A DNA stretch of 64,000 nt, taken from positions 1,426,001 to 1,490,000 of the forward strand of contig NZ_CP157005.1 in the NCBI RefSeq assembly GCF_039904985.1. The letters run 5' to 3'. The position numbers and the translations under genes are program-made. The DNA comes from Methylomonas sp. AM2-LC (lineage in GTDB: Bacteria > Pseudomonadota > Gammaproteobacteria > Methylococcales > Methylomonadaceae). A model generated the notes under the pieces. That model searched no databases. It saw nothing but the letters and a program-made list of their open reading frames with translations, and was not told the DNA's origin. Below are positions 8,087 to 17,861 of the stretch, piece by piece. Position 1 is the stretch's first letter. Each line of letters begins with the position of its first letter.

Positions 8087-8747
8087 AAATCACTCCAAAG
8101 TGTTATTGAAACTAATTTTTTGTCCCACGACGAAGCACATCGAATCAGCGTATTTTTATTAAATGGTTAATGTGTAACTACTTACCCAGTTATTGATCTC
8201 TTTAGGTGGTTGGGGGTGGCTCGATAGAGCGTAACCCAATCTACGCATGGCACAACTCAGCCAAGAAATCCCATAGCCAAAAGCCAATTCGTCAGCTTTT
8301 TAACAGTTTTTGAAAAACGCGGAATGTAATTACAGTAATGTTTAATAAAATCAAAGCCGGAAGCTGTTTCGTTGCTCCATTTAAGGTTTTAACCGATTAG
8401 TAACAGCAAAAAATAAGCCAATCTTATTATTTGTGCATTGAGATAGATGCTATTTATTGGTAAGACTTTATTTATTAAGACTTAGTGGATTTATAATATT
8501 TGTAGGCTTCAGATGTAGCTTAAGTAAAATATTGCGCGATAGCTAAATGGGATTGTTCAAAAATCAGCAAGCCATGTGCACTTGCTGTTGTTGTGGATGC
8601 AATTGATTGTTGGTAGAAATTTTGTTTGCTGGTAATTTCTTGAACTGATGTTTACCATGCGAGATGTATTAAAATTGAGTGTGTTGATTTTGAGTTTATT
8701 CAACACGACCCCTTTTTTTCGGAACGAGAGTATTGTTAGAAAACAAT
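8087..8747. other. 660-bp gene-free stretch upstream of the DUF6152 cassette
   Basis: There is no open frame with coding character on either strand. The only signal I can support is the sigma-54-like site at 8405-8420, pointing toward the DUF6152 gene. The rest is AT-rich. If the promoter is used, the transcript has a leader of about 300 nt. Confidence 0.6.
8405..8420 (-). promoter_or_regulatory. Candidate sigma-54 promoter for the DUF6152 cassette
   Basis: The minus strand reads TGGCTTATTTTTTGCT. GG and GC are exactly 10 nt apart, and only the fifth base differs from TGGCAYRN4TTGCW, the same deviation as in the arylsulfotransferase promoter at 33750-33765. The T-rich stretch between the boxes is also typical. 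Transcription would start near 8394. Confidence 0.5.
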
Positions 8748-9287
8748 CTAAACGATTTTATATGCAACTTCATTAAGGATTCGACCTGACATACTTGTTA
8801 CTTTGCCAGTTCTAAATATTCTGCCGTTTAATTTTTCTGCAATTTTCCTGCTGGGTATATTATCTCTGTCGCAAGGATATACCATAAAACTGAAAATCAG
8901 ATTTTCTCTGGCCCAATTAGCCAGAATTTTTATGGCCTCTTGACCGAAACGATTACCATGAGCTTGTTTTTTTAGCCATATACCCAAGCTGGGTTCGTCT
9001 GGGGAAGGCTTTCCATGAAGCCCACAAACGCCCAAGAATTCATCCGATGTATTATCAAGAATTGCAAAAGTTAAATCAGTGTTCTCTTCCATCTTTTTAT
9101 TACTTGCTCGAATAAACTCGTAAATCTGATTAATATGAGTAGGTGTTGATGGAACCATAAACTGCGTTATTTCATCAGTAAACTCTTTAAAAATTATGTC
9201 CGCATATTGATCAGCAATAGGTATTAGTTTTACCCGTACACCATTTATCGTAACTGAGCTGAATCGAATGTGGGTACGGGTCTGCAC
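8748..9287 (-). CDS. GNAT-family N-acetyltransferase (RimJ/RimL-like)
   Basis: It has 179 residues of the Acetyltransf_3 type. FAILDNTSDEFLGVCGLHG and EPSLGIWLKKQAHGNRFGQE supply the beta4 strand and the acetyl-CoA pyrophosphate loop (here AHGNRFG instead of the usual RGxGxG/A). DRDNIPSRKIAEKLNGRIF is the C-terminal helix that packs on CoA. The N-terminus (VRVKLIPIADQYADIIFKEF) is the standard RimJ-like substrate-side start. The substrate may be a small amine or a protein N-terminus and cannot be told from the sequence. It stands alone, 176 bp from the next minus-strand gene. Confidence 0.8.
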   Translation of the reverse strand: MQTRTHIRFSSVTINGVRVKLIPIADQYADIIFKEFTDEITQFMVPSTPTHINQIYEFIRASNKKMEENTDLTFAILDNTSDEFLGVCGLHGKPSPDEPSLGIWLKKQAHGNRFGQEAIKILANWARENLIFSFMVYPCDRDNIPSRKIAEKLNGRIFRTGKVTSMSGRILNEVAYKIV

Positions 9288-9351
9288 GATGTTGGTTCCT
9301 ATTTTTTAATAAGTTTTTAATATATTTACAACTCGATAAGCAGGAATAGGT

Positions 9352-9420
9352 CGTAATAGGTGAAGCCGTATTGCGCAGGTGTCTTCGATCATTCTGCGCA
9401 ATACTTTTCGCTATTGACGC
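9352..9420. repeat. Long imperfect palindrome between the GFA and GNAT genes
   Basis: Perfect 11-bp arms, GTATTGCGCAG (9368-9378) and CTGCGCAATAC (9394-9404), enclose a 15-nt loop. The symmetry extends outward imperfectly (TCGTAATAG near 9352, CTATTGACG near 9411). A T run follows only on the plus strand, where no gene would need it, so it is not an obvious terminator for either neighbour. Confidence 0.5.
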
Positions 9421-9463
9421 CCTATGGGTAACCACTATTATGATTGCGGCTTATGGACTTATG

Positions 9464-9853
9464 TTATGCATGGTGTTTGATTTTGCTTCCATAAATTTTT
9501 TTTATGGGAATCGATTCCAAATCTAGACCTTCCAAGCACCGGACATTGACTGCCCATCCATCGAAAGGCTTCGAGCCTTCGAGAATTTCTTCAGGTGTTG
9601 GATCACTTGGGCGTCTGAATGGTAGGATGCCGCAAGAGGGACAAAAGAAATCTTTCGCGGTTTTACTTCCCCATTGATACAAAACAAGATCATCCCATGG
9701 GGTAAGCAAATTTAAATTCTCTTTTGGAATCCTGTGATTCAATGCCCCCCGTTTCTTACAAATAGAGCAATCGCAAACACGCACATGATCTATTTCTGCT
9801 TCGATTTCGAAGCGAACTCTTCCACAATGGCACGAACCTTTATATTTTGTCAT
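9464..9853 (-). CDS. GFA-family zinc protein (CENP-V/GFA fold)
   Basis: It has 129 residues, the usual family length. The zinc ligands are in place: CHCGRVRFEI (residues ~8-17), CDCSICKKRGA (~28-38) and FFCPSCGILPFR (~70-81). The family was named for glutathione-dependent formaldehyde-activating enzyme, but many members are not proven enzymes. A role in formaldehyde or thiol chemistry is therefore only possible. It is a single gene with no operon partner. The 170 bp upstream up to the efflux genes contains nothing I recognise. Confidence 0.85.
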   Translation of the reverse strand: MTKYKGSCHCGRVRFEIEAEIDHVRVCDCSICKKRGALNHRIPKENLNLLTPWDDLVLYQWGSKTAKDFFCPSCGILPFRRPSDPTPEEILEGSKPFDGWAVNVRCLEGLDLESIPIKKIYGSKIKHHA

Positions 9854-10024
9854 AACTTATTACAAGGGATTAGATAGTTAACCTTATATCTACCAACGAA
9901 AACTCTTCCATACGATAATTTCTTGATCAGAAAAGCCATAAAGCGTATTCAAAAAAGTGTTTATTTTCATAAGTTGGAATAGGTTTTAACCGTATCCCAC
10001 AGATTAAAGTCAATCATTGTTTAA

Positions 10025-11581
10025 TTAAGGTAAAAAATGGAATTGCAGCATATCGCTAAACGGATTTGTAAAGGTGTTTTCGCTTTTTCCCTGGTCCATA
10101 CCTGGAATGATCAAATAATCGGTCCATTTGATTTCACCGCCAATCTGATCGGAGTTAGGCACTTTTTTTAGATCCCAGCCACCACCCAGTGCGGTGACTA
10201 ACTGTACAGAAGCCGTTAAACGAGAGCCTTTCAGTTGTACTGCGGTTACCTGATTATTCAATGCATTGGTTTGTGCGGTCATAACATTGATATAATTGAC
10301 TGTTCCGGCTTTGTATTGATTAATAGTCAGCATTAACGCTTCGTTTGCAGCGGCAACCGCTCTATTCTGTACCTCGATTTCGTCGGCGAGGATGCGTAAA
10401 GCCACCAGATTGTCTTCCACTTGTTGAAATGCGGTTAACACTGTTTGCCTGTAATTGGCGACATTGGCTTCGTAATTGTCTATTGCCTGTTTATACTGGG
10501 CATTTTTTGCGCCACCATCAAACAATGTTATTGCTCCCGCAGCAGGAAATGACCAATAATTTTTAGCCAGCGAATACAACGTATTTAAATTTAAAAAACC
10601 ACTCTGCACACCATCGGTGGCACTCAGGTTCAGAGTCGGAAAATATGCGGCTTTCGCAACACCGATTAAGGCATTGGTGGCAGCCAGTTGGCGTTCCGCA
10701 ACGGCAATGTCGGGCCGTCTTTCCAATAGTTCGGAAGGTAATTCCACCGGAATAGCAGGAACTTGCACGTTTAATAGATCGTTAGACAGGCTTAATTCGG
10801 CGGGGGCTTTGCCTATCAGTACTGCAACCGCATGCTCAAGTTGAGCGCGTTGTATGCCTAGGTTGATGTTCTGAGCGCGAACGGCTTCCAATTGTGCTTC
10901 GGCCTGGGCTACGTCGCTTTTAGCGGCCACACCTGCACCATACCGGTTACGGGTAATATCCAGAGTTTTTGTATAAGCGGCAGTATTTTCATCTAACAAT
11001 CTCTTTTGTTCATCCAGTATTTTTAATTGAAAATAATCAGCGGCCAGACTGGCTTGTAGGGATAGTTGTAAGGCCTGCATAGTGGCTGCACTGGCTTGTG
11101 CAGATTCAGTATTGGCTTCAATTTGTCTCCGTACTCCACCCCATAAATCCGGTTGCCAGGTCATGGATATTGCATTACCAATGAGGTTTCTAACCCCGGC
11201 AGGAGCCACACTGGTACCACTGGCAGCGACAAAGCGATTAAACTGCCCAGTACCCGTGCCGACCGGAAATAAGGACGATTGTGACGATAATACCAAGTGT
11301 TCTGCTTGACGGAATTGCGCTTCAGCTTTTGCCAAGGATTGATTAGCTTTGGCTACTTGTTCTTCCAACTCATTTAGTTTGGGATCTGCAAAAATTTCCC
11401 ACCAGTTACCCAGTACCACATTATCGCGGGGCTGCGCTTGTTTCCAGCCTTTTGCTTCTTTAAAATCAGTTGGCGTGGTTAGCGGTGGACGGACATAATC
11501 CTGACCCATCATGCAAGCTGTTAGATTGGTGGCTATAACGGTATAAAGTAAAGTTTTGTTGGGACGAAATTTCATGCGCAC
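10025..11581 (-). CDS. RND efflux outer-membrane channel lipoprotein (OprM/NodT family)
   Basis: It has 518 residues. The N-terminal lipoprotein signal ends at NLTACMMGQDYVRPP, with lipobox TAC and the DYVRPP start typical of NodT-family channels. Two repeated outer-membrane efflux domains follow (~60-250 and ~270-460), with landmark WWEIFADPKLNEL, ANTESAQASAATMQ and ELLERRPDIAVAERQLAATN. The start may be GTG 11581 or ATG 11575; no ribosome-binding site decides. It is the last gene of the four-gene efflux operon, 11 bp after the second inner-membrane pump, and should form the trimeric exit duct. Residues after ~470 run beyond the usual end. Confidence 0.9.
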   Translation of the reverse strand: MRMKFRPNKTLLYTVIATNLTACMMGQDYVRPPLTTPTDFKEAKGWKQAQPRDNVVLGNWWEIFADPKLNELEEQVAKANQSLAKAEAQFRQAEHLVLSSQSSLFPVGTGTGQFNRFVAASGTSVAPAGVRNLIGNAISMTWQPDLWGGVRRQIEANTESAQASAATMQALQLSLQASLAADYFQLKILDEQKRLLDENTAAYTKTLDITRNRYGAGVAAKSDVAQAEAQLEAVRAQNINLGIQRAQLEHAVAVLIGKAPAELSLSNDLLNVQVPAIPVELPSELLERRPDIAVAERQLAATNALIGVAKAAYFPTLNLSATDGVQSGFLNLNTLYSLAKNYWSFPAAGAITLFDGGAKNAQYKQAIDNYEANVANYRQTVLTAFQQVEDNLVALRILADEIEVQNRAVAAANEALMLTINQYKAGTVNYINVMTAQTNALNNQVTAVQLKGSRLTASVQLVTALGGGWDLKKVPNSDQIGGEIKWTDYLIIPGMDQGKSENTFTNPFSDMLQFHFLP

Positions 11582-11592
11582 ATAGACGAATT

Positions 11593-14500
11593 TTAAGCTG
11601 ATGTATCTGCAGGGTGAACGGATGCAGAGTGGGTAAAACGGGTACGAAAACTTAAACGAAATCGATCCAGATATAAATAAACTACCGGAGTGGTGTATAG
11701 CGTAAGTAATTGACTAAAAACTAAACCACCGACTATTGAAATCCCTAGGGGTTGGCGTAATTCAGCACCATAGCCCGAGCCTAGCGCCAAGGGCAGGGCA
11801 CCAAACAGCGCGGTTAAAGTGGTCATCAATATGGGTCTAAAGCGCAGTATACAAGCCTTAAAAATGGCATCGCGAGAACTCAAACCTTCTGTGCGTTCAG
11901 CATGTAAAGCAAAATCGATCATCATAATGGCATTTTTTTTGACTATGCCGATCAGTAAAATTACACCAATTAAGGCTATTATGCTGAATTCTGTATCACA
12001 AGCCATTAAGGCCAATAGGGCGCCAACACCCGCTGAAGGTAGCGTTGAGAGTATGGTTAGTGGATGAATATAACTTTCATAGAGTATGCCCAGTACCAGA
12101 TAAATACTCACTAGTGCCGCCAGAATCAGCCAGGGTTGGTTTCGTAAGGAGTCTTTAAAAGCTTTCGCAGAGCCTTGAAAGCTACCTTTTAAACTGGTGG
12201 GTAAACCGATAGAAATCATCGATTTTTCAATAGCTTTTGTGGCATCAGATAATGATATGCCTTCTTTAAGATTAAAGGAAATAGTTGCTGCGGCAAATTG
12301 CCCTTGATGATTCACTGTTAATGGTGTGCTGGTGGGAGAAAAGTTGGCTATGCTCGCCAACGGTACCTGATGAGCGGGTATCTGAGCCCCTGATTTTGAG
12401 TTTGATGCTGGCACACTAATAAATATCTGTTTCAGCGCTTCTGGACTTTGCCAGTATTCCGGTGCCAATTCCATCACCACATGATATTGATTGAGGGGGT
12501 TATAGATAACAGAAACCTGTCTTTGCCCAAATGCATCATTTAAACTGGCATCTATCATGGCTTGCGTCACTCCGTAACGGGCGGCAGCATCGCGGTTTAC
12601 CACTAGGCCAATTTGTTGCCCATGATCCTGTTGATTGGTATTGACATCACTGAGTTCTGGTAATTTTGACATGGCCTCGACAACTTTAGGTGTCCAGGTA
12701 CGCAGTAAATCCAGATCATCGGATTGCAATGCGTAATCAAACATACTGGGTGATGGTCTTCCGCCAATACGTAACTCCTGTGCCGGAAATAAATGTATTC
12801 TTGCACCGGGAATACGTTTTAAACTGTCACGCAAACGTTCCATGACTTGTTCAATGGGTTCGCGTTCCTCATGAGGTTTCAATACGGTAAATAGGTCGGC
12901 ACTATTGGTATTTTGTTGGGCACCCGCAAATCCCACCACATTGCTTACGGCTGGGTCTTGTTTGATAATGGCGGCAAATTCGAACAATTTTTTCTGTAAT
13001 GCCCAAAATGAAACGCCTTGATCAGCTTGAATGCCGCCAATTAATCGGCCACCGTCTTGGGTGGGAAAAAATCCTTTTTCTATGTTGATGTATAAATAAA
13101 AATTTAGGCCGATGGTGCCAAACAATAGTAGCAACATAATGCGGCTATGCCTTAGCGCCCAGTTTAGTGACTGTTCATAAAATTTCTGTACGCGTTCAAT
13201 GGATCGACTAATACCATAAAAAAAACGACCAGGATTAGGATTTTCCTTACTTAACCAGCGTGCACAGAGCATGGGTGTGGTGGTCAAAGAAATGAGTAAT
13301 GATACCAGTACCGATGCTGACAGGGTAACGGCAAACTCCCTGAAAATACGCCCCACCACGCCACCCATCAGTAAAATCGGCAAGAACACAGCGACCAGAG
13401 AAACGCTCATGGCGAGTACGGTAAAACTGACTTCTTTGCTAGCCATCAGTGCTGCTTTGTAGGGTTTTATGCCATTTTCAATATGCCGTTTTGCATTTTC
13501 AACCACCACGATAGCATCATCAACCACAAAACCTGTTGCTATGGTTAGTGCCATTAAAGATAGATTGTTCAAGCTATAGTGCAGAAAATACATCACTAAA
13601 CAGGAACCAATTAGTGAAACCGGCACGGAAACGATGGGGATTAGGGTAGAGCGTAAATCCTGTAAAAACAGTAACACTACCAGCATGACCAATCCAATCG
13701 CAATAAATAAACTATGTTCAACTTCGCGAACTGATGCACGAATGGTCAACGAGCGATCTACCACCACAGATAGATCCACACTATTGGGTAGGCTGGCTTT
13801 TAATTCCGGTACGAGTGCCAATACTTGATCTACTGTTTCTATGACATTGGCAGCAGGTTGTTTTTTGAGTATGAGTAATACAGAGGGTTTACCATTTTTT
13901 AGCCCGGTATTGCGCAAATCTTCTACAGAATCTGTTACGTCTCCCAAGTCGGATATTCTGACTGGGGCATTGTTTTTGTAACTGACAATCAATGGCATAT
14001 AGTCTTTAGCCAGGCGTGCCTGATCATTAGCTTGTATTTGCCAGCGCTGTTCAGCATTCTCTATGACGCCTTTGGGGCGGTTAATATTGGTTTGGCTGAT
14101 AGTGTTACGAACATCCTCCAGTCCGATACCGTATTTGGTCAAAGCATTTGGATTGAGATCCAGGCGCACTGCGGGCAAGGCTGCACCGCCCACTTGTACC
14201 TGACTGATACCGGAAATTTGCGAAATTTTTTGTGCCAGAATTGTTGAGGCGAGATCATACATCTGACCACGATCAAATTTTTCAGAGGTGAGTGCCAGAA
14301 TCAAGATGGGTGAGTCAGCAGGATTATCACGTCTATAACTGGGGCGTGATGGTAAGCCTGTTGGTAACAAAGTGGCTGCAGCGTTAATAGCTGCCTGAAC
14401 ATCTCGGCCCGCACCATAAATATCACGCGCCAGATCAAATTGCATTGTGATACGTGTAGAGCCGAGTGAGCTGGTTGAAGTCATTTCATTAATGCCAGCA

Positions 14501-14721
14501 ATACGGCCAAGCGCTCGCTCCAGTGGTGTAGCTACGGTTGCTGCCATAGTTTCGGCACTTGCGCCAGGCAAGTTGGATTGTACGGTAATGGTTGGGAAGT
14601 CAACCTGTGGCAAAGATGACACTGGCAGATTTAGAAATGCCAGGGCACCGGCCAAGGTAATGGCAAGCGTTAGCAGGCTGGTGGCTACGGGCCGATTAAT
14701 AAATAGTGCGGAGATGTTCAT
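11593..14721 (-). CDS. mdtC: RND multidrug efflux permease, MdtC-like
   Basis: It has 1042 residues, the full length of an HAE1 RND pump. It begins [20 protein letters not shown] (TM1) and carries the TM4 proton-relay pair in [20 protein letters not shown]. Two large periplasmic loops are present, and the C-terminal half repeats the fold ([39 protein letters not shown]). Its ATG overlaps the stop of the upstream mdtB-like gene (TGATG), so the two pumps are translationally coupled and probably form a mixed B2C trimer, as shown for E. coli MdtBC. The B/C assignment follows gene order and resemblance. The substrate is unknown (bile salt- or novobiocin-like compounds in known systems). Confidence 0.85.
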   Translation of the reverse strand: MNISALFINRPVATSLLTLAITLAGALAFLNLPVSSLPQVDFPTITVQSNLPGASAETMAATVATPLERALGRIAGINEMTSTSSLGSTRITMQFDLARDIYGAGRDVQAAINAAATLLPTGLPSRPSYRRDNPADSPILILALTSEKFDRGQMYDLASTILAQKISQISGISQVQVGGAALPAVRLDLNPNALTKYGIGLEDVRNTISQTNINRPKGVIENAEQRWQIQANDQARLAKDYMPLIVSYKNNAPVRISDLGDVTDSVEDLRNTGLKNGKPSVLLILKKQPAANVIETVDQVLALVPELKASLPNSVDLSVVVDRSLTIRASVREVEHSLFIAIGLVMLVVLLFLQDLRSTLIPIVSVPVSLIGSCLVMYFLHYSLNNLSLMALTIATGFVVDDAIVVVENAKRHIENGIKPYKAALMASKEVSFTVLAMSVSLVAVFLPILLMGGVVGRIFREFAVTLSASVLVSLLISLTTTPMLCARWLSKENPNPGRFFYGISRSIERVQKFYEQSLNWALRHSRIMLLLLFGTIGLNFYLYINIEKGFFPTQDGGRLIGGIQADQGVSFWALQKKLFEFAAIIKQDPAVSNVVGFAGAQQNTNSADLFTVLKPHEEREPIEQVMERLRDSLKRIPGARIHLFPAQELRIGGRPSPSMFDYALQSDDLDLLRTWTPKVVEAMSKLPELSDVNTNQQDHGQQIGLVVNRDAAARYGVTQAMIDASLNDAFGQRQVSVIYNPLNQYHVVMELAPEYWQSPEALKQIFISVPASNSKSGAQIPAHQVPLASIANFSPTSTPLTVNHQGQFAAATISFNLKEGISLSDATKAIEKSMISIGLPTSLKGSFQGSAKAFKDSLRNQPWLILAALVSIYLVLGILYESYIHPLTILSTLPSAGVGALLALMACDTEFSIIALIGVILLIGIVKKNAIMMIDFALHAERTEGLSSRDAIFKACILRFRPILMTTLTALFGALPLALGSGYGAELRQPLGISIVGGLVFSQLLTLYTTPVVYLYLDRFRLSFRTRFTHSASVHPADTSA

Positions 14722-17700
14722 CAGGGATTCAAATCCGTATTTGTTTGTTCATCAATGGGTTTTAGCTTTAACCAACCAGCAACATTTTTGGCTAATTTAT
14801 CCATCCACAAATAGATGACTGGCGTGGTGTATAAAGTTAATAATTGACTTAACAGTAAACCACCTACCATGGATAAGCCCAACGGGTGACGTAATTCTGA
14901 ACCTACTCCAGTACCAATCATTAAGGGTAATGCACCTAGTAGTGCTGCTAAAGTAGTCATTAAAATTGGGCGAAATCGTAATACGCAAGCCTGATAAATG
15001 GCCTCAGCGGGCAACATAAACTGTTTACGCTCAGCTTCCAGGGCAAAATCGATCATCATAATGGCATTTTTCTTAACGATGCCAATCAGCAAAATGATAC
15101 CGATAATACCAATGATATCTAGGTCGGTGCCTGACAGCATTAGTGCTACCAACGCGCCGACACCGGCGGACGGTAAGGTAGATAAAATAGTAACAGGATG
15201 TATATAACTTTCATATAAGACGCCCAATACAATGTAAACCGTAACAATAGCGGCCAAAATTAACCATAACGTGTTAGTTAATGAGGCTTTAAAGGCTAGT
15301 GCAGCACCTTGAAAACTGGTATGCACACTTAACGGCAAACCAATTTCTTGTTTGCCTCGTTCGATGGTTTGCACCGCATCACCTAAAGAACTGCCCTTAG
15401 CCAGATTAAACGAGAGTGTGGAAACCGGAAATTGATTCAAGTGATTGATTGAAAGGGGTGTGGGTTGAATAGATAATTCCGCAATGGCAGACAAGGGTAC
15501 TTGGGTGCCGTTGGTAGATGGAATACGTAAATCATTGAGCATATTCGGCGTTATTTGTTCACTTGGATCCACCTCCAGGACTACCCGATACTGATTGGAT
15601 TGAGTGAAAATGGTAGATACCAAACGCTGTCCATAGGCGTCATAGAGTGCGTTATCGATCGCAGAAGTACTGACTCCCAGTCGACTGGCGGTACTTCGAT
15701 CAATTTTGACGTAAACTTGTTGACCCTGATCCTGCACGTCACTTGCAACATCACTAAATGCGGGTTGCTCTTGTACCCATTCCACTAGTTTATGCGTCCA
15801 GCTATTCAACTCTTCAAGATTTGCAGATTCCAGGGTAAATTGATATTGGGTACGACTGACACGGTTTTCCATTGTCAAGTCCTGAACAGGTTGTAGAAAT
15901 AATTTAAAATCTGATTGTTTGCTTAGATTTGTTTTTAGACGGTCTATCACTTCACTAGCCGAAATTAAGCGTTCAGCTTTTGGTTTAAGATTAATTAAAA
16001 ATCGACCACTGTTGGGGGTACTATTAATGCCATCAACACCAATAATCGACGATAAACTTTCTACAGCCGGATCATTCAGAATAATGGCAGCCATTTGTTG
16101 TTGGTAATTTGCCATTGCCGTAAATGATACGTCTTGTGGCGCTTCAGAAATGCCTTGAATAATTCCGGTATCCTGTATCGGAAAAAATCCTTTCGGAATG
16201 ACAATATATAAGACTACAGTCAATAAAACGGTGGTAAAAAACACACACATAGTTAGTACTTGTCTGTTTAGCACCCATTGCAATGACCGTCCATAACCTG
16301 CAATTAGTGTTTCGAACCAATTGTTTTTGCTCTGTTGTTCGTGTTGTTGCTCTGGACGCAACAGCTTTGCACACATCATGGGTGTTAATGTTAGTGAGAC
16401 TAGGGCAGAAATTAAAATAGCAACTGCGAGGGTAATGGCAAATTCTCTAAATAGCCGTCCGACAATATCGCCCATAAATAACAATGGAATTAATACGGCA
16501 ACTAAAGAAAAGGTTAGAGAAATAATAGTAAAGCCAATTTGTTCAGAACCTTTTAATGCTGCTTTTAGAGGTGATTCCCCTCGTTCTATATAACGGGAAA
16601 TATTTTCAATCACCACAATGGCATCGTCCACGACAAACCCAGTCGCAATGGTTAATGCCATTAAAGTCAGATTGTTAATACTAAAGTCGGCTATGTACAT
16701 TACGGCAAAAGTGCCTACCAAAGATACTGGCACTGCAATACCCGGAATAATGGTGGCCGGAATATTGCGCAGAAATAAAAAAATCACCATAACGACCAGC
16801 GCGACTGCTAGCAGTAATTCGAATTGTACATCGTGTACCGAAGCACGAATGGTGATGGTACGATCAGTCAGTGGTAAAACTTCTATGCTGACTGGCAGAG
16901 ATGCTTGCAATTCTGGTAACAGTGCTTTAATACGATCAACTACTTCTATGACATTTGCACCGGGTTGACGTTGAATGTTAACGATGATGGATGCCTTATC
17001 ATTTGTCCATGCCGAGAGTCGAGTGTTTTCCGCACCATCAACCACTTTTGCTACTTCGGTTAAACGTACCGGTCCTCCGTTACGATAAGCAATAACCAAA
17101 TCGCGATATTCAACGGCAGAATGTAATTGATCGTTACTATCAATAATGGCTGAACGCAATGGGCCATTAAACATGCCTTTCGGTTGATTGACATTGGCGG
17201 CGGCAATAGCCGAGCGCAAATCTTCCAAACTGATGCCATAGGCAGAAAGTGCTTTGTGATTAGCTTGAATTCTGACCGCAGGACGTTGGCCTCCGCTCAA
17301 ACTAACTAAACCTACACCCGGCAACTGTGCAATTTTTTGTGCGAGTCGAGTGTCAATCAGGTCTTCTACTTTGTATAAGGGTAATGAATTAGAGCTAACT
17401 GCGAGTGTCATGATTGGTGTGTCAGCCGGATTTACTTTGCTATAGATAGGCGCTTGCGGTAAATCCGTAGGCAGAAAACTGGCTGCTGCATTAATGGCAG
17501 CCTGTACTGTTTGTTCGGCAATATCCAGTTCAAGATGCAAATTAAATTGTAAAGTGATGACGGATGCACCACTGGAATTGCTGGAAGACATTTGTGTAAG
17601 TCCAGGCATCTGACCAAATTGACGTTCCAAAGGGGCTGTAATGACTGAGGTCATGACTTCAGGACTTGCTCCTGGATATAATGTAACCACCTGTATGGTT

Positions 17701-17858
17701 GGATAATCAACTTGAGGTAATGCAGATACCGGTAGTAACCGGTAAGCCAGAATACCTACCAATAGTAAGGCTACCATTAAAAGCGAAGTTGCGACGGGTC
17801 GCAGGATAAAAATCCGTGAAGGATTGAAGCCTGATTGCTTAGAATTTGAATTTGGCAT
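14721..17858 (-). CDS. mdtB: RND multidrug efflux permease, MdtB-like
   Basis: It has 1045 residues of the RND HAE1 family, with N-terminal [20 protein letters not shown] and the TM4 acidic pair in [40 protein letters not shown] and [20 protein letters not shown] lie in the second half. It is clearly paralogous to the 11593-14721 pump. It lies 3 bp after the adaptor gene and overlaps the next permease by one base, giving the order adaptor-B-C-channel. That is the mdtABC pattern, but with its own outer-membrane gene instead of a shared TolC. No regulator gene is adjacent. Confidence 0.85.
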   Translation of the reverse strand: MPNSNSKQSGFNPSRIFILRPVATSLLMVALLLVGILAYRLLPVSALPQVDYPTIQVVTLYPGASPEVMTSVITAPLERQFGQMPGLTQMSSSNSSGASVITLQFNLHLELDIAEQTVQAAINAAASFLPTDLPQAPIYSKVNPADTPIMTLAVSSNSLPLYKVEDLIDTRLAQKIAQLPGVGLVSLSGGQRPAVRIQANHKALSAYGISLEDLRSAIAAANVNQPKGMFNGPLRSAIIDSNDQLHSAVEYRDLVIAYRNGGPVRLTEVAKVVDGAENTRLSAWTNDKASIIVNIQRQPGANVIEVVDRIKALLPELQASLPVSIEVLPLTDRTITIRASVHDVQFELLLAVALVVMVIFLFLRNIPATIIPGIAVPVSLVGTFAVMYIADFSINNLTLMALTIATGFVVDDAIVVIENISRYIERGESPLKAALKGSEQIGFTIISLTFSLVAVLIPLLFMGDIVGRLFREFAITLAVAILISALVSLTLTPMMCAKLLRPEQQHEQQSKNNWFETLIAGYGRSLQWVLNRQVLTMCVFFTTVLLTVVLYIVIPKGFFPIQDTGIIQGISEAPQDVSFTAMANYQQQMAAIILNDPAVESLSSIIGVDGINSTPNSGRFLINLKPKAERLISASEVIDRLKTNLSKQSDFKLFLQPVQDLTMENRVSRTQYQFTLESANLEELNSWTHKLVEWVQEQPAFSDVASDVQDQGQQVYVKIDRSTASRLGVSTSAIDNALYDAYGQRLVSTIFTQSNQYRVVLEVDPSEQITPNMLNDLRIPSTNGTQVPLSAIAELSIQPTPLSINHLNQFPVSTLSFNLAKGSSLGDAVQTIERGKQEIGLPLSVHTSFQGAALAFKASLTNTLWLILAAIVTVYIVLGVLYESYIHPVTILSTLPSAGVGALVALMLSGTDLDIIGIIGIILLIGIVKKNAIMMIDFALEAERKQFMLPAEAIYQACVLRFRPILMTTLAALLGALPLMIGTGVGSELRHPLGLSMVGGLLLSQLLTLYTTPVIYLWMDKLAKNVAGWLKLKPIDEQTNTDLNP

Positions 17859-17861
17859 GCT

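Noticed and set aside
9352..9420. Integron attC site for a GNAT/GFA gene cassette
   Set aside because: No integrase and no recognisable attC core sites; it stays only a hairpin.
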